From Bacteroidota bacterium (lineage in GTDB: Bacteria > Bacteroidota > Ignavibacteria > UBA10030 > UBA8401), in contig DATJPT010000014.1 of assembly GCA_035506275.1 (NCBI GenBank), positions 149,736 to 213,735 of the forward strand: a DNA stretch of 64,000 bases. The letters run 5' to 3'. The notes under the pieces are model-generated. The model saw only the letters and a list, made by a program, of their open reading frames with translations. It was not told the DNA's origin and ran no database searches. Positions within the stretch are counted from its first letter, which is position 1. Every line of letters starts with the position of its first letter. Made by a program: the position numbers and the translations under genes. Below are positions 19,762 to 28,600 of the stretch, piece after piece.

Positions 19762-20436
19762 TCACGCTTGAGCTTCGTTAGGGCTTATCTGCTGCTTGAA
19801 GATCGATTCAATCGATTCCCTTTGATCCGGAGGGAGGGAGATCGTTGCTGTCCTTCGCCACGAGGTTTTAAAGTTGAGGATAAGATTATTTTCACGCTCG
19901 CCGGCCCATCGGTACGAAGAAATATCGTTCCATCGAAAGAGGGTATAGGTATCGAGGATCCCATGTTGCCGCAGTTCTACTTTGCCAAAGATCGGGGATG
20001 CAAAGTATAAAATGACGGCGACAAAGAATATAAGTTCAGCACATGCCTCACGTGTAAAATGCCTTTGGATGATGGTCAATGCTGCCAGGATCGCGAACAT
20101 GCCTGCGGTCGTCATGCCGGAGATCCTCTTGCTTTGAGCGCGCGGAATACCGTCGTGCAGCAACGCCCCTGCTTTTTTCTTAACAAAGGGGTAACTTGCG
20201 ATCAATCCGAACAGGACCGCCGCAAGGAGGGTTGAAGCAACAGTGAATAAAGTATCTGAATCCAGAGGGGAAGAACTGGGATGCATAAGAATCCCTCCGC
20301 CCGTTGCAAGTAAGGCGATGCCTGTTCCGATGAACATTCCGCGTTGCGAAGGATATTGCGTCATCGTCTTGCCGCGGAACGCGTAACCGAGCGACCAGAT
20401 ACCGGTAATCAACGAAAAATAAGTAAGCCAGGTCAT
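19762..20436 (-). CDS. DUF5673-like membrane protein
   Basis: A 224-residue protein with about five hydrophobic segments and a C-terminal soluble part, GKVELRQHGILD..FRWNDISSYRW, that looks like a PH-like/DUF5673 domain placed behind membrane helices. The function is unknown. It lies 28 bases before hydA, in the same direction, and just after the broken small membrane gene, so it is probably part of the same transcript. Confidence 0.6.
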   Translation of the reverse strand: MTWLTYFSLITGIWSLGYAFRGKTMTQYPSQRGMFIGTGIALLATGGGILMHPSSSPLDSDTLFTVASTLLAAVLFGLIASYPFVKKKAGALLHDGIPRAQSKRISGMTTAGMFAILAALTIIQRHFTREACAELIFFVAVILYFASPIFGKVELRQHGILDTYTLFRWNDISSYRWAGERENNLILNFKTSWRRTATISLPPDQRESIESIFKQQISPNEAQA

Positions 20437-20448
20437 AAGGATTTCTTT

Positions 20449-20876
20449 TTACCTCCGGGACGTTTCTGTGGGCTTGCATTCATAGATGCTTGCAATGATC
20501 GCTCCGGCAGCGAGGGTCCCGACAATTCCGTAGATCGTGAAAAACCAGGCATAGGCATAGGAAAATCCTCTTATGAAAAGATGCAGCATAATCCACGTCG
20601 GGAAATTAATGAGGATTCCGGCAGAGAGGCCGAACATTGCTCCTCCTTTCCGATGAGGCGTGATCATATTTGCCACCCGGCGGTACACTCATGCAAGGAC
20701 GAATACCGTCATGAAATCGCCAAGGATAAACCGGAAGGGTCGATTGTTTGAATAATCACGCCCGTATGTTTGGCGTAAAACATCGGCGTCATGATGATTC
20801 CCTGAAATAGGTGATCGATAATGGTCATAACCACGCCGCAGACGCTTCCTGCTACCCAAAACTTGCTGCTGTTCAT
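20449..20876 (-). pseudogene. Broken small membrane protein gene (two fragments)
   Basis: Two adjoining minus-strand fragments look like one four-helix membrane protein of about 135 residues. The 5' part (20709-20876) starts MNSSKFWVAGSVCGVV and stops after 55 codons at a TGA. The 3' part, in another frame to 20449, continues with VYRRVANM..GGAMFGLSAGILINFP and ends IASIYE. To join them needs a frame change near 20710-20720 and removal of a second TGA just before VYRR. The FGL-x-AG-x(3)-P and final AxxY pattern is common in small DUF1761-like proteins. Alternatively the 3' part is its own small gene starting at ATG 20637, which has GGAGG in front. Confidence 0.5.
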
Positions 20877-20962
20877 GACGATCCCTTACGATGAATTGAC
20901 GGGATAAAGAATTTAACAGGACGAGTTTTGGTTACATCGGACAGTGAACGGAATGACGGGTT

Positions 20963-22273
20963 TCAGTGAATTTCGATTCCGTGCTTTTGCTGAAATTGCC
21001 TTAGCGCTTCCCAGGTCAGCGGCTGAGGCATCTGCTTCATCAGTTCATTCCAGGTAATTTCTTCAGAGCCGTCGTCGAGCCGCACCATCGAGATACATTT
21101 TTCGACCGGGCAGACGATGAAACAGAGCCGGCATCCAACGCAATCCGATTCACGTACTTTCGGCTGGGTTTTTCCGTTGTGCGGAAGAAGGTCGATACAT
21201 TGATGCGCGGAATCGTTGCAGGCGATGTAACAGAGGTTGCATTGTATGCATTTTGATTCGTCGATGCGTGCCGCGGCTTTATAGAGAAGGTTGAGACTGC
21301 CGAAATCGGACATGCATCGTAACGACTTTCCGCGAACCTCCTCGAGGGTCCGAACGTTCTTTTCCTCCATCCAATTCGTCAATCCTTCGATCAAGTCGTC
21401 GATAACGCGGAACCCATAGTGCATTACCGCGGTGCAGACCTGTACCGAAGAAGCTCCAAGGAGGATGAATTCGAGCGCATCCCTCCAGGTCGAAATTCCT
21501 CCGATGGCGGAGATCGGGAGATTGATTTCCGGGTCAGAGGCGATTTGCGAAACCATGTTCAGGGCGATCGGTTTTACAGCAGGGCCGGCGTATCCGCCGT
21601 GCCCGCCTTTGCCGTCCACGGAAGGATTCAGCTCGAACGTATCAAGGTCAACTCCCATGATCGTGTTGATCGTGTTGATAAGGGAGATGCCGTCAGCGTT
21701 TCCTCTTTTCGCTGCGCGGCCGGGAAAGCGGATGTCGGAAACATTCGGCGTCAGCTTGACGAGAACGGGAATTGTCGAGACCTCGGTGACCCAATCGGTG
21801 ATCATCGTACAATACTCCGGCACCTGCCCGACGGCGGAGCCCATGCCTCGTTCGCTCATGCCGTGAGGGCAGCCATAATTCAGTTCAATGCCGTCGCACC
21901 CGGTGTCGATCGCCCGCTTGACGATGTCATGCCAGGTTTCCCGTTTTGATTCAACCATCAACGAGGCAATGACGGCCCGGTCGGGCCACAACTTCTTCGT
22001 CTCGGCGATCTCGCGCAAATTGACCTCGACCGGCCGGTCGCTGATAAGTTCGATGTTGTTGAGTCCGAGAATCTTTTGGCCGTTGAAGTCGATCGCGCCG
22101 TAGCGATTGACGACGTTCATGACGGGCTCCCCGATCGTTTTCCACACCGCGCCTCCCCAGCCGGCTTCAAATGCTTTGCAAACCTGGTAGGCAGAATTGG
22201 TCGGCGGGGCCGATGCAAGCCAGAAAGGGTTCGGCGACTTGATTCCGCCGCAATCTATCGAAAGGTCGACCAT
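20963..22273 (-). CDS. preA: NAD-dependent dihydropyrimidine dehydrogenase, subunit PreA
   Basis: A 436-residue subunit that reduces uracil and thymine to dihydro forms. Residues 1-310 form a dihydroorotate-dehydrogenase-like FMN barrel (ELNYGCPHG, SAIGGISTWRDALEF). The C-terminal part carries two [4Fe-4S] ferredoxin clusters: CIQCNLCYIAC and CVGCRLCFIVCPVEKC. This domain order is that of PreA and of the C-terminal half of mammalian DPD. preT lies 7 bases upstream, in the same direction. Confidence 0.94.
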   Translation of the reverse strand: MVDLSIDCGGIKSPNPFWLASAPPTNSAYQVCKAFEAGWGGAVWKTIGEPVMNVVNRYGAIDFNGQKILGLNNIELISDRPVEVNLREIAETKKLWPDRAVIASLMVESKRETWHDIVKRAIDTGCDGIELNYGCPHGMSERGMGSAVGQVPEYCTMITDWVTEVSTIPVLVKLTPNVSDIRFPGRAAKRGNADGISLINTINTIMGVDLDTFELNPSVDGKGGHGGYAGPAVKPIALNMVSQIASDPEINLPISAIGGISTWRDALEFILLGASSVQVCTAVMHYGFRVIDDLIEGLTNWMEEKNVRTLEEVRGKSLRCMSDFGSLNLLYKAAARIDESKCIQCNLCYIACNDSAHQCIDLLPHNGKTQPKVRESDCVGCRLCFIVCPVEKCISMVRLDDGSEEITWNELMKQMPQPLTWEALRQFQQKHGIEIH

Positions 22274-22280
22274 TAATAAA

Positions 22281-23630
22281 TCACTTTTTGACCGTTAAGA
22301 ATTTATCGATGCCATGCGCCGCCCGTTTGCCGTCGGCAGCGGCGTTGACAACTTCCTTTCCCCCGTTGATGCAGTCCCCGCCCGCGAAAAATTTTGGATT
22401 GCCGGTCTGGAATGTTTCGGGATCGACCTGCACTTTTCCGCCTTCTATTTTCACCTGAGGAATGCTTGCGAGAAAATTTTCTTCGGTCGTTTGCCCCACT
22501 GCCTTGATGACCATGTCCACCGGAAGCCGGAATTCAGATCCGGGAATTTGCAACGGGAGGCGTTTTCCTTTATTGTCGGGTTCACCCAATTTCATTTTTA
22601 CGCATTCAATGGCTTCAACGTGGGTCGACCCAATGATCTGTTTAGGCGCCGTGAGGAAATGGAAGGCGATGCCGTCGCTTTTTGCCAGCTCGAATTCGAA
22701 ATCATATGCCGACATTTCTTCTCTGCTTCGGCGGTAGATGATCATCACCTGTTCGGCGCCGAGACGCTTTGCCTCGGTGGCTGCGTCAATTGCGGTATTT
22801 CCCGCCCCGATAACAGCCACGCGTTTTGCAATGTCGACGGAATTCCATTTTCGTGATGTGACCTTTTCTATGAAACGCAGCGCATCATGAACTCCCTGCA
22901 AATCTTCACCGGGGATCCGAAGACGAGCAGCAATTTTCAATCCGACGCCGAGGAAGACCGCATCGTGAATCTCTGTCAGCTGATCCACCGACAGGGCTTC
23001 GCCGATCGCCATCCCTGTTTTTATGCGCACGCCGAGATGTTCGACAATTTTTGTTTCATTCAAGCTGTCTTGCCTCGTCACCTTGTATGGAGCAATACCC
23101 CAAGTATCGAGCCCGCCCGGCTCGCTTCTAGCTTCATAAATCGTAACATCATATCCCATCAACGCCAGCTCTGCGGCACACGCTAACCCTGCAGGACCGG
23201 CGCCGACCACTCCCACCGACCTTCCGTTATTTGAGGCTGGCGTGAAGAGCGTTGGCATGCCCCGGTCCACGTACCAATCCATTGCATACCGCTGCAGCCG
23301 TCCGATTTGGATCGGTTGTTCGCCCCGCGCGTTATAGACGCACGCCCCCTCGCACAATTCTTCGACGGGGCAGGCTTTCGCACAGGTCAACGCCACCCAA
23401 TTCGACGAGAGGATGGTCTTTGCCGAACCTTTGAGATTTCCCGTCGCGATTTTTTTTATGAACGTCGGAATGTCGATGTGCGTCGGGCAGGCTTTCATGC
23501 ATGGAGAATCGAAACAGTAGAGGCAGCGGTCAGCCTCGGCAACGGCGGAATTCGGCGAAAGGGGGGGATGCAGCTCAGCGAAATTTTTTTCGTACTCTTC
23601 GGCGGAAAGTTTCAACGCAAGGTTGTTCAT
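22281..23630 (-). CDS. preT: NAD-dependent dihydropyrimidine dehydrogenase, subunit PreT
   Basis: A 449-residue FAD/Fe-S protein of the glutamate-synthase-small-subunit family. The N-terminus carries the Fe-S cysteines CLYCFDSPCMKACP and CAKACPVEELCEGAC; FAD binds at GAGPAGLAC and NAD(P)H at GAGNTAIDAA. The C-terminal FAD motif reads FAGGDCINGGKEVVNA. It feeds electrons from NADH to PreA. Direct coupling to preA (7-base gap) and the catabolic neighbours distinguish it from GltD. Confidence 0.92.
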   Translation of the reverse strand: MNNLALKLSAEEYEKNFAELHPPLSPNSAVAEADRCLYCFDSPCMKACPTHIDIPTFIKKIATGNLKGSAKTILSSNWVALTCAKACPVEELCEGACVYNARGEQPIQIGRLQRYAMDWYVDRGMPTLFTPASNNGRSVGVVGAGPAGLACAAELALMGYDVTIYEARSEPGGLDTWGIAPYKVTRQDSLNETKIVEHLGVRIKTGMAIGEALSVDQLTEIHDAVFLGVGLKIAARLRIPGEDLQGVHDALRFIEKVTSRKWNSVDIAKRVAVIGAGNTAIDAATEAKRLGAEQVMIIYRRSREEMSAYDFEFELAKSDGIAFHFLTAPKQIIGSTHVEAIECVKMKLGEPDNKGKRLPLQIPGSEFRLPVDMVIKAVGQTTEENFLASIPQVKIEGGKVQVDPETFQTGNPKFFAGGDCINGGKEVVNAAADGKRAAHGIDKFLTVKK

Positions 23631-23658
23631 TGGACAATCCGTTCTTCTATGACATTCC

Positions 23659-24993
23659 TCATTCCGAGCATTGTTCGTCTGCCAACTTCAGCGCATCATC
23701 AAATGCGTCCATTGCCAGGTCTATTTCTTCCTTCGTGATGATAAGAGGAGGGGCGATCACAAAATGGCTCACCCACGCCTGGACGAACACGCCCTTTTTC
23801 ATCATTTCCATGTTCACCTTCTCTACGAGCAAAGGGGCGCCGCTGATTTTGTCCTTATACGAATTGAACGGTTCCTTCGTTTTTTGGCTTTTCACGAGAT
23901 CGATCGCCCAAAATAATCCGATCCCTCGCACCTCGCCGATCGAGCGATGGTGGGCCTTAAGGCCCTGAAGCCTTGAACCCAGGTATGCGCCCGTCTCATT
24001 CGCACGATGCACAAGGTCGAGCCGTTTCACCTCATTGATCGCGGCGATGGCCGGAGCAAGCGTCAAAGGATGAGCTTCGTACGTATGTCCGTGGGAAAAA
24101 TAATGATCGTCGAAATAATCGGCAATTTTTTTTGTCGTTGCGCAAAGGCCTAAAGGAACGTAGGCCGTTGTTATTCCTTTTGCCGTTGTGAGAATATCCG
24201 GTTTGACATCCCAATGATCCATCGCGAACCACTTGCCCGTTCGTCCCCATCCGCTCATGACCTCATCTGCGATGAGCAGAACATTGTGCTTATCGCAGAT
24301 TTGCCGGAGCCGGGGGATGTATTCGTTCGGTGGAATTAGTACGCCGTTGGTCCCGACGACCGGCTCAACGATGACTGCAGCCACGTCGCTCTCATTTTCG
24401 ATCATATGGTCAACATATTCCACGCAGGCGACGCCACACTCCGGATAGGTGTGGTGAAGGGGGCAACGATAACAATTGACTTCGGGGGCGAAGATGACCC
24501 CCGGAATTTTTCCAGAGGGTTCCATTGCCCAGCGGCGCGGGTCGCCTGTCGCCGCGATCGAACCCATGGTCGAGCCGTGGTAGGAGTGATACCGCGCGAT
24601 GATTTTTGTTTTCCCCGTGTACATCCGGGCTATCTTGAACGCCGCTTCGTTCGCTTCAGTGCCCGACGTCGTGAAGAAGAATTTTTCAAGCCCCTTTGGG
24701 AGAACTTCGAGGAGAAGCTTGCTCAATTCTGCGCGCACGTCTGTCGCAAACCCAGGGGCAATGTACGGAAGCCGCCGCGCCTGGTCCTCAATGGCCTTGA
24801 TGACGGCTTTATTCTTGTGTCCCAGCGTTACGCACATCAGCTGTGAGGAAAAATCCAAATATTTTTTCCCGCTCGCATCGGTAAAGTAGCATCCTTCTGC
24901 ATCCACGACATGCAGCGGCTTCCAACCTTTCTGGAACCTCCATGTTCCAAAAGTATTCCTTGCAGTGATGTCTGCTATTTCCTGAGAAGTCAT
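23659..24993 (-). CDS. Class III aminotransferase, probable beta-alanine transaminase
   Basis: A 444-residue fold-type-I PLP enzyme. The Schiff-base Lys is in LTTAKGITTAYVPLG, preceded by the PLP-binding Asp in LLIADEVMSGWGRTG; TSGTEANEAAFKIAR binds the cofactor phosphate. A Cys-containing insert (CYRCPLHHTYPECGVACVEYV) follows the substrate region. Within this cluster, the expected substrates are beta-alanine and 3-aminoisobutyrate, giving the semialdehydes used by the mmsA product. Taurine- or other omega-amino-acid transaminases are close relatives, so the specificity is inferred from context. Confidence 0.85.
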   Translation of the reverse strand: MTSQEIADITARNTFGTWRFQKGWKPLHVVDAEGCYFTDASGKKYLDFSSQLMCVTLGHKNKAVIKAIEDQARRLPYIAPGFATDVRAELSKLLLEVLPKGLEKFFFTTSGTEANEAAFKIARMYTGKTKIIARYHSYHGSTMGSIAATGDPRRWAMEPSGKIPGVIFAPEVNCYRCPLHHTYPECGVACVEYVDHMIENESDVAAVIVEPVVGTNGVLIPPNEYIPRLRQICDKHNVLLIADEVMSGWGRTGKWFAMDHWDVKPDILTTAKGITTAYVPLGLCATTKKIADYFDDHYFSHGHTYEAHPLTLAPAIAAINEVKRLDLVHRANETGAYLGSRLQGLKAHHRSIGEVRGIGLFWAIDLVKSQKTKEPFNSYKDKISGAPLLVEKVNMEMMKKGVFVQAWVSHFVIAPPLIITKEEIDLAMDAFDDALKLADEQCSE

Positions 24994-25075
24994 TTTGAAA
25001 TAATTCCTTCGTGCCTTGACCCAAAATCACAAATCGGAATTCTCAATTTCTAATTCGTGATCATTCATTGTCTTT

Positions 25076-25948
25076 CTATCTTTCTTCTGCGATCTCTTTA
25101 TACGATTCGGGCCGCCGGTCTCTGAAAAACTGCCAGACTGAGCGGACTTCCTTGATCATGTCGAGGTCTAATTCGGCAACCACCAGTTCTGTTTTGTCTC
25201 TGCTGGCCTGCGCAATGATCTTTCCGCGAGGATTGCAAAAATAGCTCTTTCCATAAAACTCGCCGATATTCCACGGGGGTTCGGTCCCGACTCTATTGAT
25301 CGCTCCGACAAAATAGCCGTTTGCTACTGCATGGGCGGGTTGCTCAAGTTCCCAGAGATATTCTGATAATCCAGCAACTGTCGCAGATGGATTGAATACT
25401 ATTTCCGCCCCATTCAACCCCAGAATCCGCGCCCCTTCAGGAAAATGCCTGTCGTAGCATATATAAATGCCGATATCCGCATGTCTCGTTTTGAAAACAG
25501 GGTAGCCGAGGTTGCCCGGCTTAAAATAGAATTTTTCCCAAAATCCGGGGTCGACCTGCGGGATGTGATGCTTTCTGTATTTCCCAAGGTACTCCCCGCC
25601 TGCGTCGATCACCGCGGCGGTGTTATAGTAGATCCCGGTCATTTCTTCCTCATAAATGGGGACGACCATTACCATCGAATATTTCTTTGCGTACTGCTGC
25701 ATCAGTTTGACCGTAGGCCCGTCCGGAATTTTCTCTACCATGGCATACCACTTTGTCTTTTGCTCGGCGCAGAAATACGGGCCGAAGAAAATCTCCTGAA
25801 GGCAGAGAATCTGCACCCCTTTTTTTCCCGCTTCTTCAATAAGGGCGACATGCTTGTCGATCATCGATTTTTTTATCGTCTCAATCGGCTTTTCGGTCGA
25901 TTCGGAAATTGAGCACTGTATAAGTCCCCCTTTCACAATGCGAGGCAT
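25076..25948 (-). CDS. Beta-ureidopropionase (N-carbamoyl-beta-alanine amidohydrolase)
   Basis: A 290-residue carbon-nitrogen hydrolase. The catalytic triad is E52 (LCLQEIFFGPYF), K126 (YRKHHIP) and C164 (YICYDRHFP). It is expected to release ammonia and CO2 from N-carbamoyl-beta-alanine or N-carbamoyl-3-aminoisobutyrate, the products of dihydropyrimidinase. N-carbamoylputrescine amidase is a related alternative, but the neighbours favour the pyrimidine route. It is the first gene of the island, with a good promoter about 50 bases upstream. Confidence 0.9.
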   Translation of the reverse strand: MPRIVKGGLIQCSISESTEKPIETIKKSMIDKHVALIEEAGKKGVQILCLQEIFFGPYFCAEQKTKWYAMVEKIPDGPTVKLMQQYAKKYSMVMVVPIYEEEMTGIYYNTAAVIDAGGEYLGKYRKHHIPQVDPGFWEKFYFKPGNLGYPVFKTRHADIGIYICYDRHFPEGARILGLNGAEIVFNPSATVAGLSEYLWELEQPAHAVANGYFVGAINRVGTEPPWNIGEFYGKSYFCNPRGKIIAQASRDKTELVVAELDLDMIKEVRSVWQFFRDRRPESYKEIAEER

Positions 25949-26007
25949 GCTGACTCCTTCCTTCGGCTGCAGATGTCAATCATCAAAACATTGGGATGGC
26001 TGGGGAA

Positions 26008-26036
26008 ATAGTAATCACAATTTTGTTGATTGTCAA
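26008..26036 (-). promoter_or_regulatory. Promoter of the pyrimidine-catabolism island
   Basis: On the minus strand, TTGACA (26031-26036), a 17-base spacer and TACTAT (26008-26013). The start point would be near 26000, about 50 bases before the beta-ureidopropionase ATG. The spacer holds an inverted repeat, AATCA (26013-26017) and TGATT (26027-26031), which could bind a repressor; no regulator gene is nearby. Confidence 0.55.
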
Positions 26037-26060
26037 GGAGTTACGGGGTTTTTTGCCGGC

Positions 26061-26089
26061 TTGTTTTTGAGACGACTATTGTTTACCTT
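26061..26089 (+). promoter_or_regulatory. Candidate lemA promoter
   Basis: TTGTTT at 26061-26066, 17 bases, TACCTT at 26084-26089, pointing away from the pyrimidine island. A clear ribosome site AAGGAG follows at 26125-26130 before the lemA ATG. The divergent promoters are about 25 bases apart. Confidence 0.4.
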
Positions 26090-26140
26090 GTCTTGCAAGC
26101 AAGTAATCAACCGTGTGTTTAAGCAAGGAGAATATTTTCA

Positions 26141-26749
26141 ATGAAATCAAAAGGTCTCGTCGTCGCGTTATCGATCATCGGGGGAATCCTTCTTGTTGGA
26201 ATTTTGACGGTGATGTGGGGAGTTGGAGTCTACAATAAACTTGTCGCAATGAACGAAGGAGTGAATGGCGCATGGTCGCAGGTCCAAAATCAGTATCAGA
26301 GGCGGTTCGATCTGATACCGAACCTCGTTGAGACCGTTAAAGGGTATGCGACTCACGAAAAGGAGACGTTAGAGCAGGTTGTCGAAGCGCGCGCAAAAGT
26401 TGGTCAAATGACAATATCTCCGGAAGTCCTGAAAAACCCCCAGGCGTTTCAGATGTTCGAGAAAGCTCAAGGGGATCTGACAGCTGCGCTATCCCGCCTC
26501 ATGGTCGTCACGGAGAATTATCCGAACCTCAAAGCGAACGAAAATTTTCTCCAACTGCAGGCTCAGTTAGAAGGAACTGAAAATCGCATAGCGGTCGAGC
26601 GGAAGCATTTCAACGAGGTGGTTCAGGGCTATAACACTGCGATCAAAACCATCCCGACCTCTTTGATCGCCGGATTCGGCGGATTCGGTCCCAAAGCCTA
26701 TTTCCAGGCACAAACTGGCGCAGAAGAAGCGCCCAAAGTAAAATTCTAG
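26141..26749 (+). CDS. lemA: LemA family protein
   Basis: A 202-residue membrane-anchored protein. An N-terminal helix (residues 7-28) is followed by the LemA core: NEGVNGAWSQVQNQYQRRFDLIPNLVETVKGY, NLKANENFLQLQAQLEGTENRIAVER and FNEVVQGYNTAIKTIPTSLIAG. The function of LemA proteins is unclear; they are usually paired with TPM-domain proteins, as here. The AAGGAG site 10 bases before the ATG supports the start. Confidence 0.93.
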   Translation: MKSKGLVVALSIIGGILLVGILTVMWGVGVYNKLVAMNEGVNGAWSQVQNQYQRRFDLIPNLVETVKGYATHEKETLEQVVEARAKVGQMTISPEVLKNPQAFQMFEKAQGDLTAALSRLMVVTENYPNLKANENFLQLQAQLEGTENRIAVERKHFNEVVQGYNTAIKTIPTSLIAGFGGFGPKAYFQAQTGAEEAPKVKF

Positions 26750-26778
26750 GAACGGCGAGAGCTCTCACTCATCATTCA

Positions 26779-27534
26779 ATGGCAAGACAGAACCTTTTTA
26801 TCCTCTTTCTATTGTTTCTGATCGCAGTGCTCCCGCTGCGGGCGCAGGAATTATCGGTACCGCAGCTGCACGAACATGTCACCGATTTTACCAACACGCT
26901 GGAATATTCCGAATGGCGCGCCCTGGAAAATGAGTTAAAGCAGTTCGAAGACAGCACGTCTACGCAAATTGCCGTCGTCATCATCCCTTCGTTGCAAGGG
27001 AATGACATTACCGACTTCTCGCTGAAAATTGCAGAAGCGAACAAGATCGGTAGGAAAGGAAAGGACAACGGTCTTCTGATCCTGATCGCCAAGAATGATA
27101 AAGAGATCAGGTTCGAGGTCGGTTACGGTCTCGAGGGATCGTTGCCCGATGCGTTGTGCGATCAGATCATCCGGAATGTGATGCGTCCGCGGTTCCGCGA
27201 AGGGGATTTTTACGGCGGTATTGGCGCGGCGGTCGAAGATGTCATCAAGGCAACGAAGGGGGAATACAAAGCAGAGCCTCGTTCGAAATATAAGATCACA
27301 AATTTCGGCGGCGTACTGCTGGCGATTATCTTGTTCTTTGTCTTTGGCACATCCATGTTCGGCGGCAGACGCCGGTACGGTATTTCATCGCGCGGTTACT
27401 ATCGCTCAGGATATTGGGGAGGAGGATTCGGGGGCGGGGGATTTTTCGGCGGGGGAGGCTTTGGCGGTGGCGGCGGGGGATGGTCCGGCGGCGGCGGTTC
27501 ATTCGGCGGCGGCGGCGCAAGCGGAAGCTGGTAA
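26779..27534 (+). CDS. TPM-domain protein with glycine-rich tail (YgcG-like)
   Basis: A 251-residue exported protein. A signal peptide ([17 protein letters not shown]) leads to a TPM domain (residues about 25-160: [57 protein letters not shown]). A single membrane helix (about 180-198) is followed by a tail made almost wholly of Gly with Phe, Trp and Ser, ending GGGASGSW. Such tails are usual in this family. It forms the common lemA-TPM pair and may act in membrane protein quality control, which is an inference. Confidence 0.88.
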   Translation: MARQNLFILFLLFLIAVLPLRAQELSVPQLHEHVTDFTNTLEYSEWRALENELKQFEDSTSTQIAVVIIPSLQGNDITDFSLKIAEANKIGRKGKDNGLLILIAKNDKEIRFEVGYGLEGSLPDALCDQIIRNVMRPRFREGDFYGGIGAAVEDVIKATKGEYKAEPRSKYKITNFGGVLLAIILFFVFGTSMFGGRRRYGISSRGYYRSGYWGGGFGGGGFFGGGGFGGGGGGWSGGGGSFGGGGASGSW

Positions 27535-27571
27535 GTGGTCTATCACCCCCACGCACAACGCGCAGGTTAGA

Positions 27572-28585
27572 ATGTTAATCGTGATGAAGCTCGACGCGTC
27601 CCGGAAAGAAATCGGCGCGGTAAAAGAAAAAATATCCTCCCTCGGTTTTTCCCCTCATGAGATCCCCGGAGTCCAGCGCGTTGCCATCGGCATCACGGGG
27701 AATAAGGGAAAAGTAGACCCGGAAAATTTTCTGACGCTTTCCGGAGTGATCGATGTCATCTCAGTCTCTAAGCCGTTCAAACTTGTCAGCAGGGAATTCA
27801 AGCCAGAGTCCACGATTGTCGATGTAGGGGGTTCTGGTTTCGGCGGAGAAGAACTCAACGTTATTGCCGGCCCATGCTCGGTGGAGAGCAGGGGGCAGAT
27901 TTTGGAAATTGCATCGCTGATCAAAGAATCGGGGGCTCGTTTTTTGCGGGGAGGGGCCTTCAAACCGAGAACTTCACCGTATGCTTTTCAAGGATTGAAG
28001 CTGGAGGGGCTGGAGTATCTCAAAGAAGCTGCGGAAACCACCGGCTTGAAGGTTGTGACGGAGGTGAAGGATACGGAGACCCTCGAAGTGGTTTCAGAAC
28101 ATTCCGACGTTTTGCAGATCGGCGCTCGAAACATGTATAATTTTTCCCTCCTCGAGCGGGTGGGCGAGTCGGGCAAGCCGGTGTTGTTGAAACGGGGCCT
28201 TTCCGCGACGATCGAAGAATTGCTCATGGCCGCCGAATACATCCTGTCCAAGGGAAACTACAACGTCATCCTTTGCGAGCGCGGGATCAGGACATTCGAA
28301 ACGTACACGCGGAATACCCTCGATCTCAACGCCATTCCGGTCATAAAAAAATTATCTCATTTGCCGATGATCGTCGATCCGAGTCACGGAACAGGAGCTT
28401 GGGATTTAGTCTCGCCGATGGCGCTTGCCGCAATTGCGGCAGGTGCGGATGGACTGATGATGGAAGTTCATACACATCCCGACCAAGCGATGTCCGATGG
28501 ATTTCAATCGTTGAAACCCGACACGTTTTTGAAGTTGATGAAAAAGGTTGGAGAAATTGCGCAGATTGTCGGACGAAGACTGTAA
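27572..28585 (+). CDS. aroF: 3-deoxy-7-phosphoheptulonate synthase (DAHP synthase)
   Basis: A 337-residue shikimate-pathway enzyme of the type I-beta group. The N-terminal ferredoxin-like domain (residues 1-75) precedes the TIM barrel with the signatures IAGPCSVES (metal-binding Cys), [12 protein letters not shown], and [10 protein letters not shown]. The frame stays open far upstream, over the end of the TPM gene, but the conserved protein starts at ATG 27572 (MLIVMK). Another Met at residue 5 is an alternative. Confidence 0.93.
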   Translation: MLIVMKLDASRKEIGAVKEKISSLGFSPHEIPGVQRVAIGITGNKGKVDPENFLTLSGVIDVISVSKPFKLVSREFKPESTIVDVGGSGFGGEELNVIAGPCSVESRGQILEIASLIKESGARFLRGGAFKPRTSPYAFQGLKLEGLEYLKEAAETTGLKVVTEVKDTETLEVVSEHSDVLQIGARNMYNFSLLERVGESGKPVLLKRGLSATIEELLMAAEYILSKGNYNVILCERGIRTFETYTRNTLDLNAIPVIKKLSHLPMIVDPSHGTGAWDLVSPMALAAIAAGADGLMMEVHTHPDQAMSDGFQSLKPDTFLKLMKKVGEIAQIVGRRL

Positions 28586-28600
28586 CAATCTCCCTTATTT

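Noticed and set aside
26757-26766. 10-bp palindrome GAGAGCTCTC between lemA and the TPM gene
   Set aside because: It has no loop or T run and is short enough to occur by chance.
27418-27531. GGC/GGG-rich tandem-repeat-like stretch
   Set aside because: It encodes the Gly-rich tail usual for this TPM family; low-complexity coding rather than a repeat array.
27221-27571. N-terminal extension of DAHP synthase over the TPM gene
   Set aside because: The extension is the Gly-rich coding region of the TPM gene read in another frame; DAHP synthase similarity begins at 27572.
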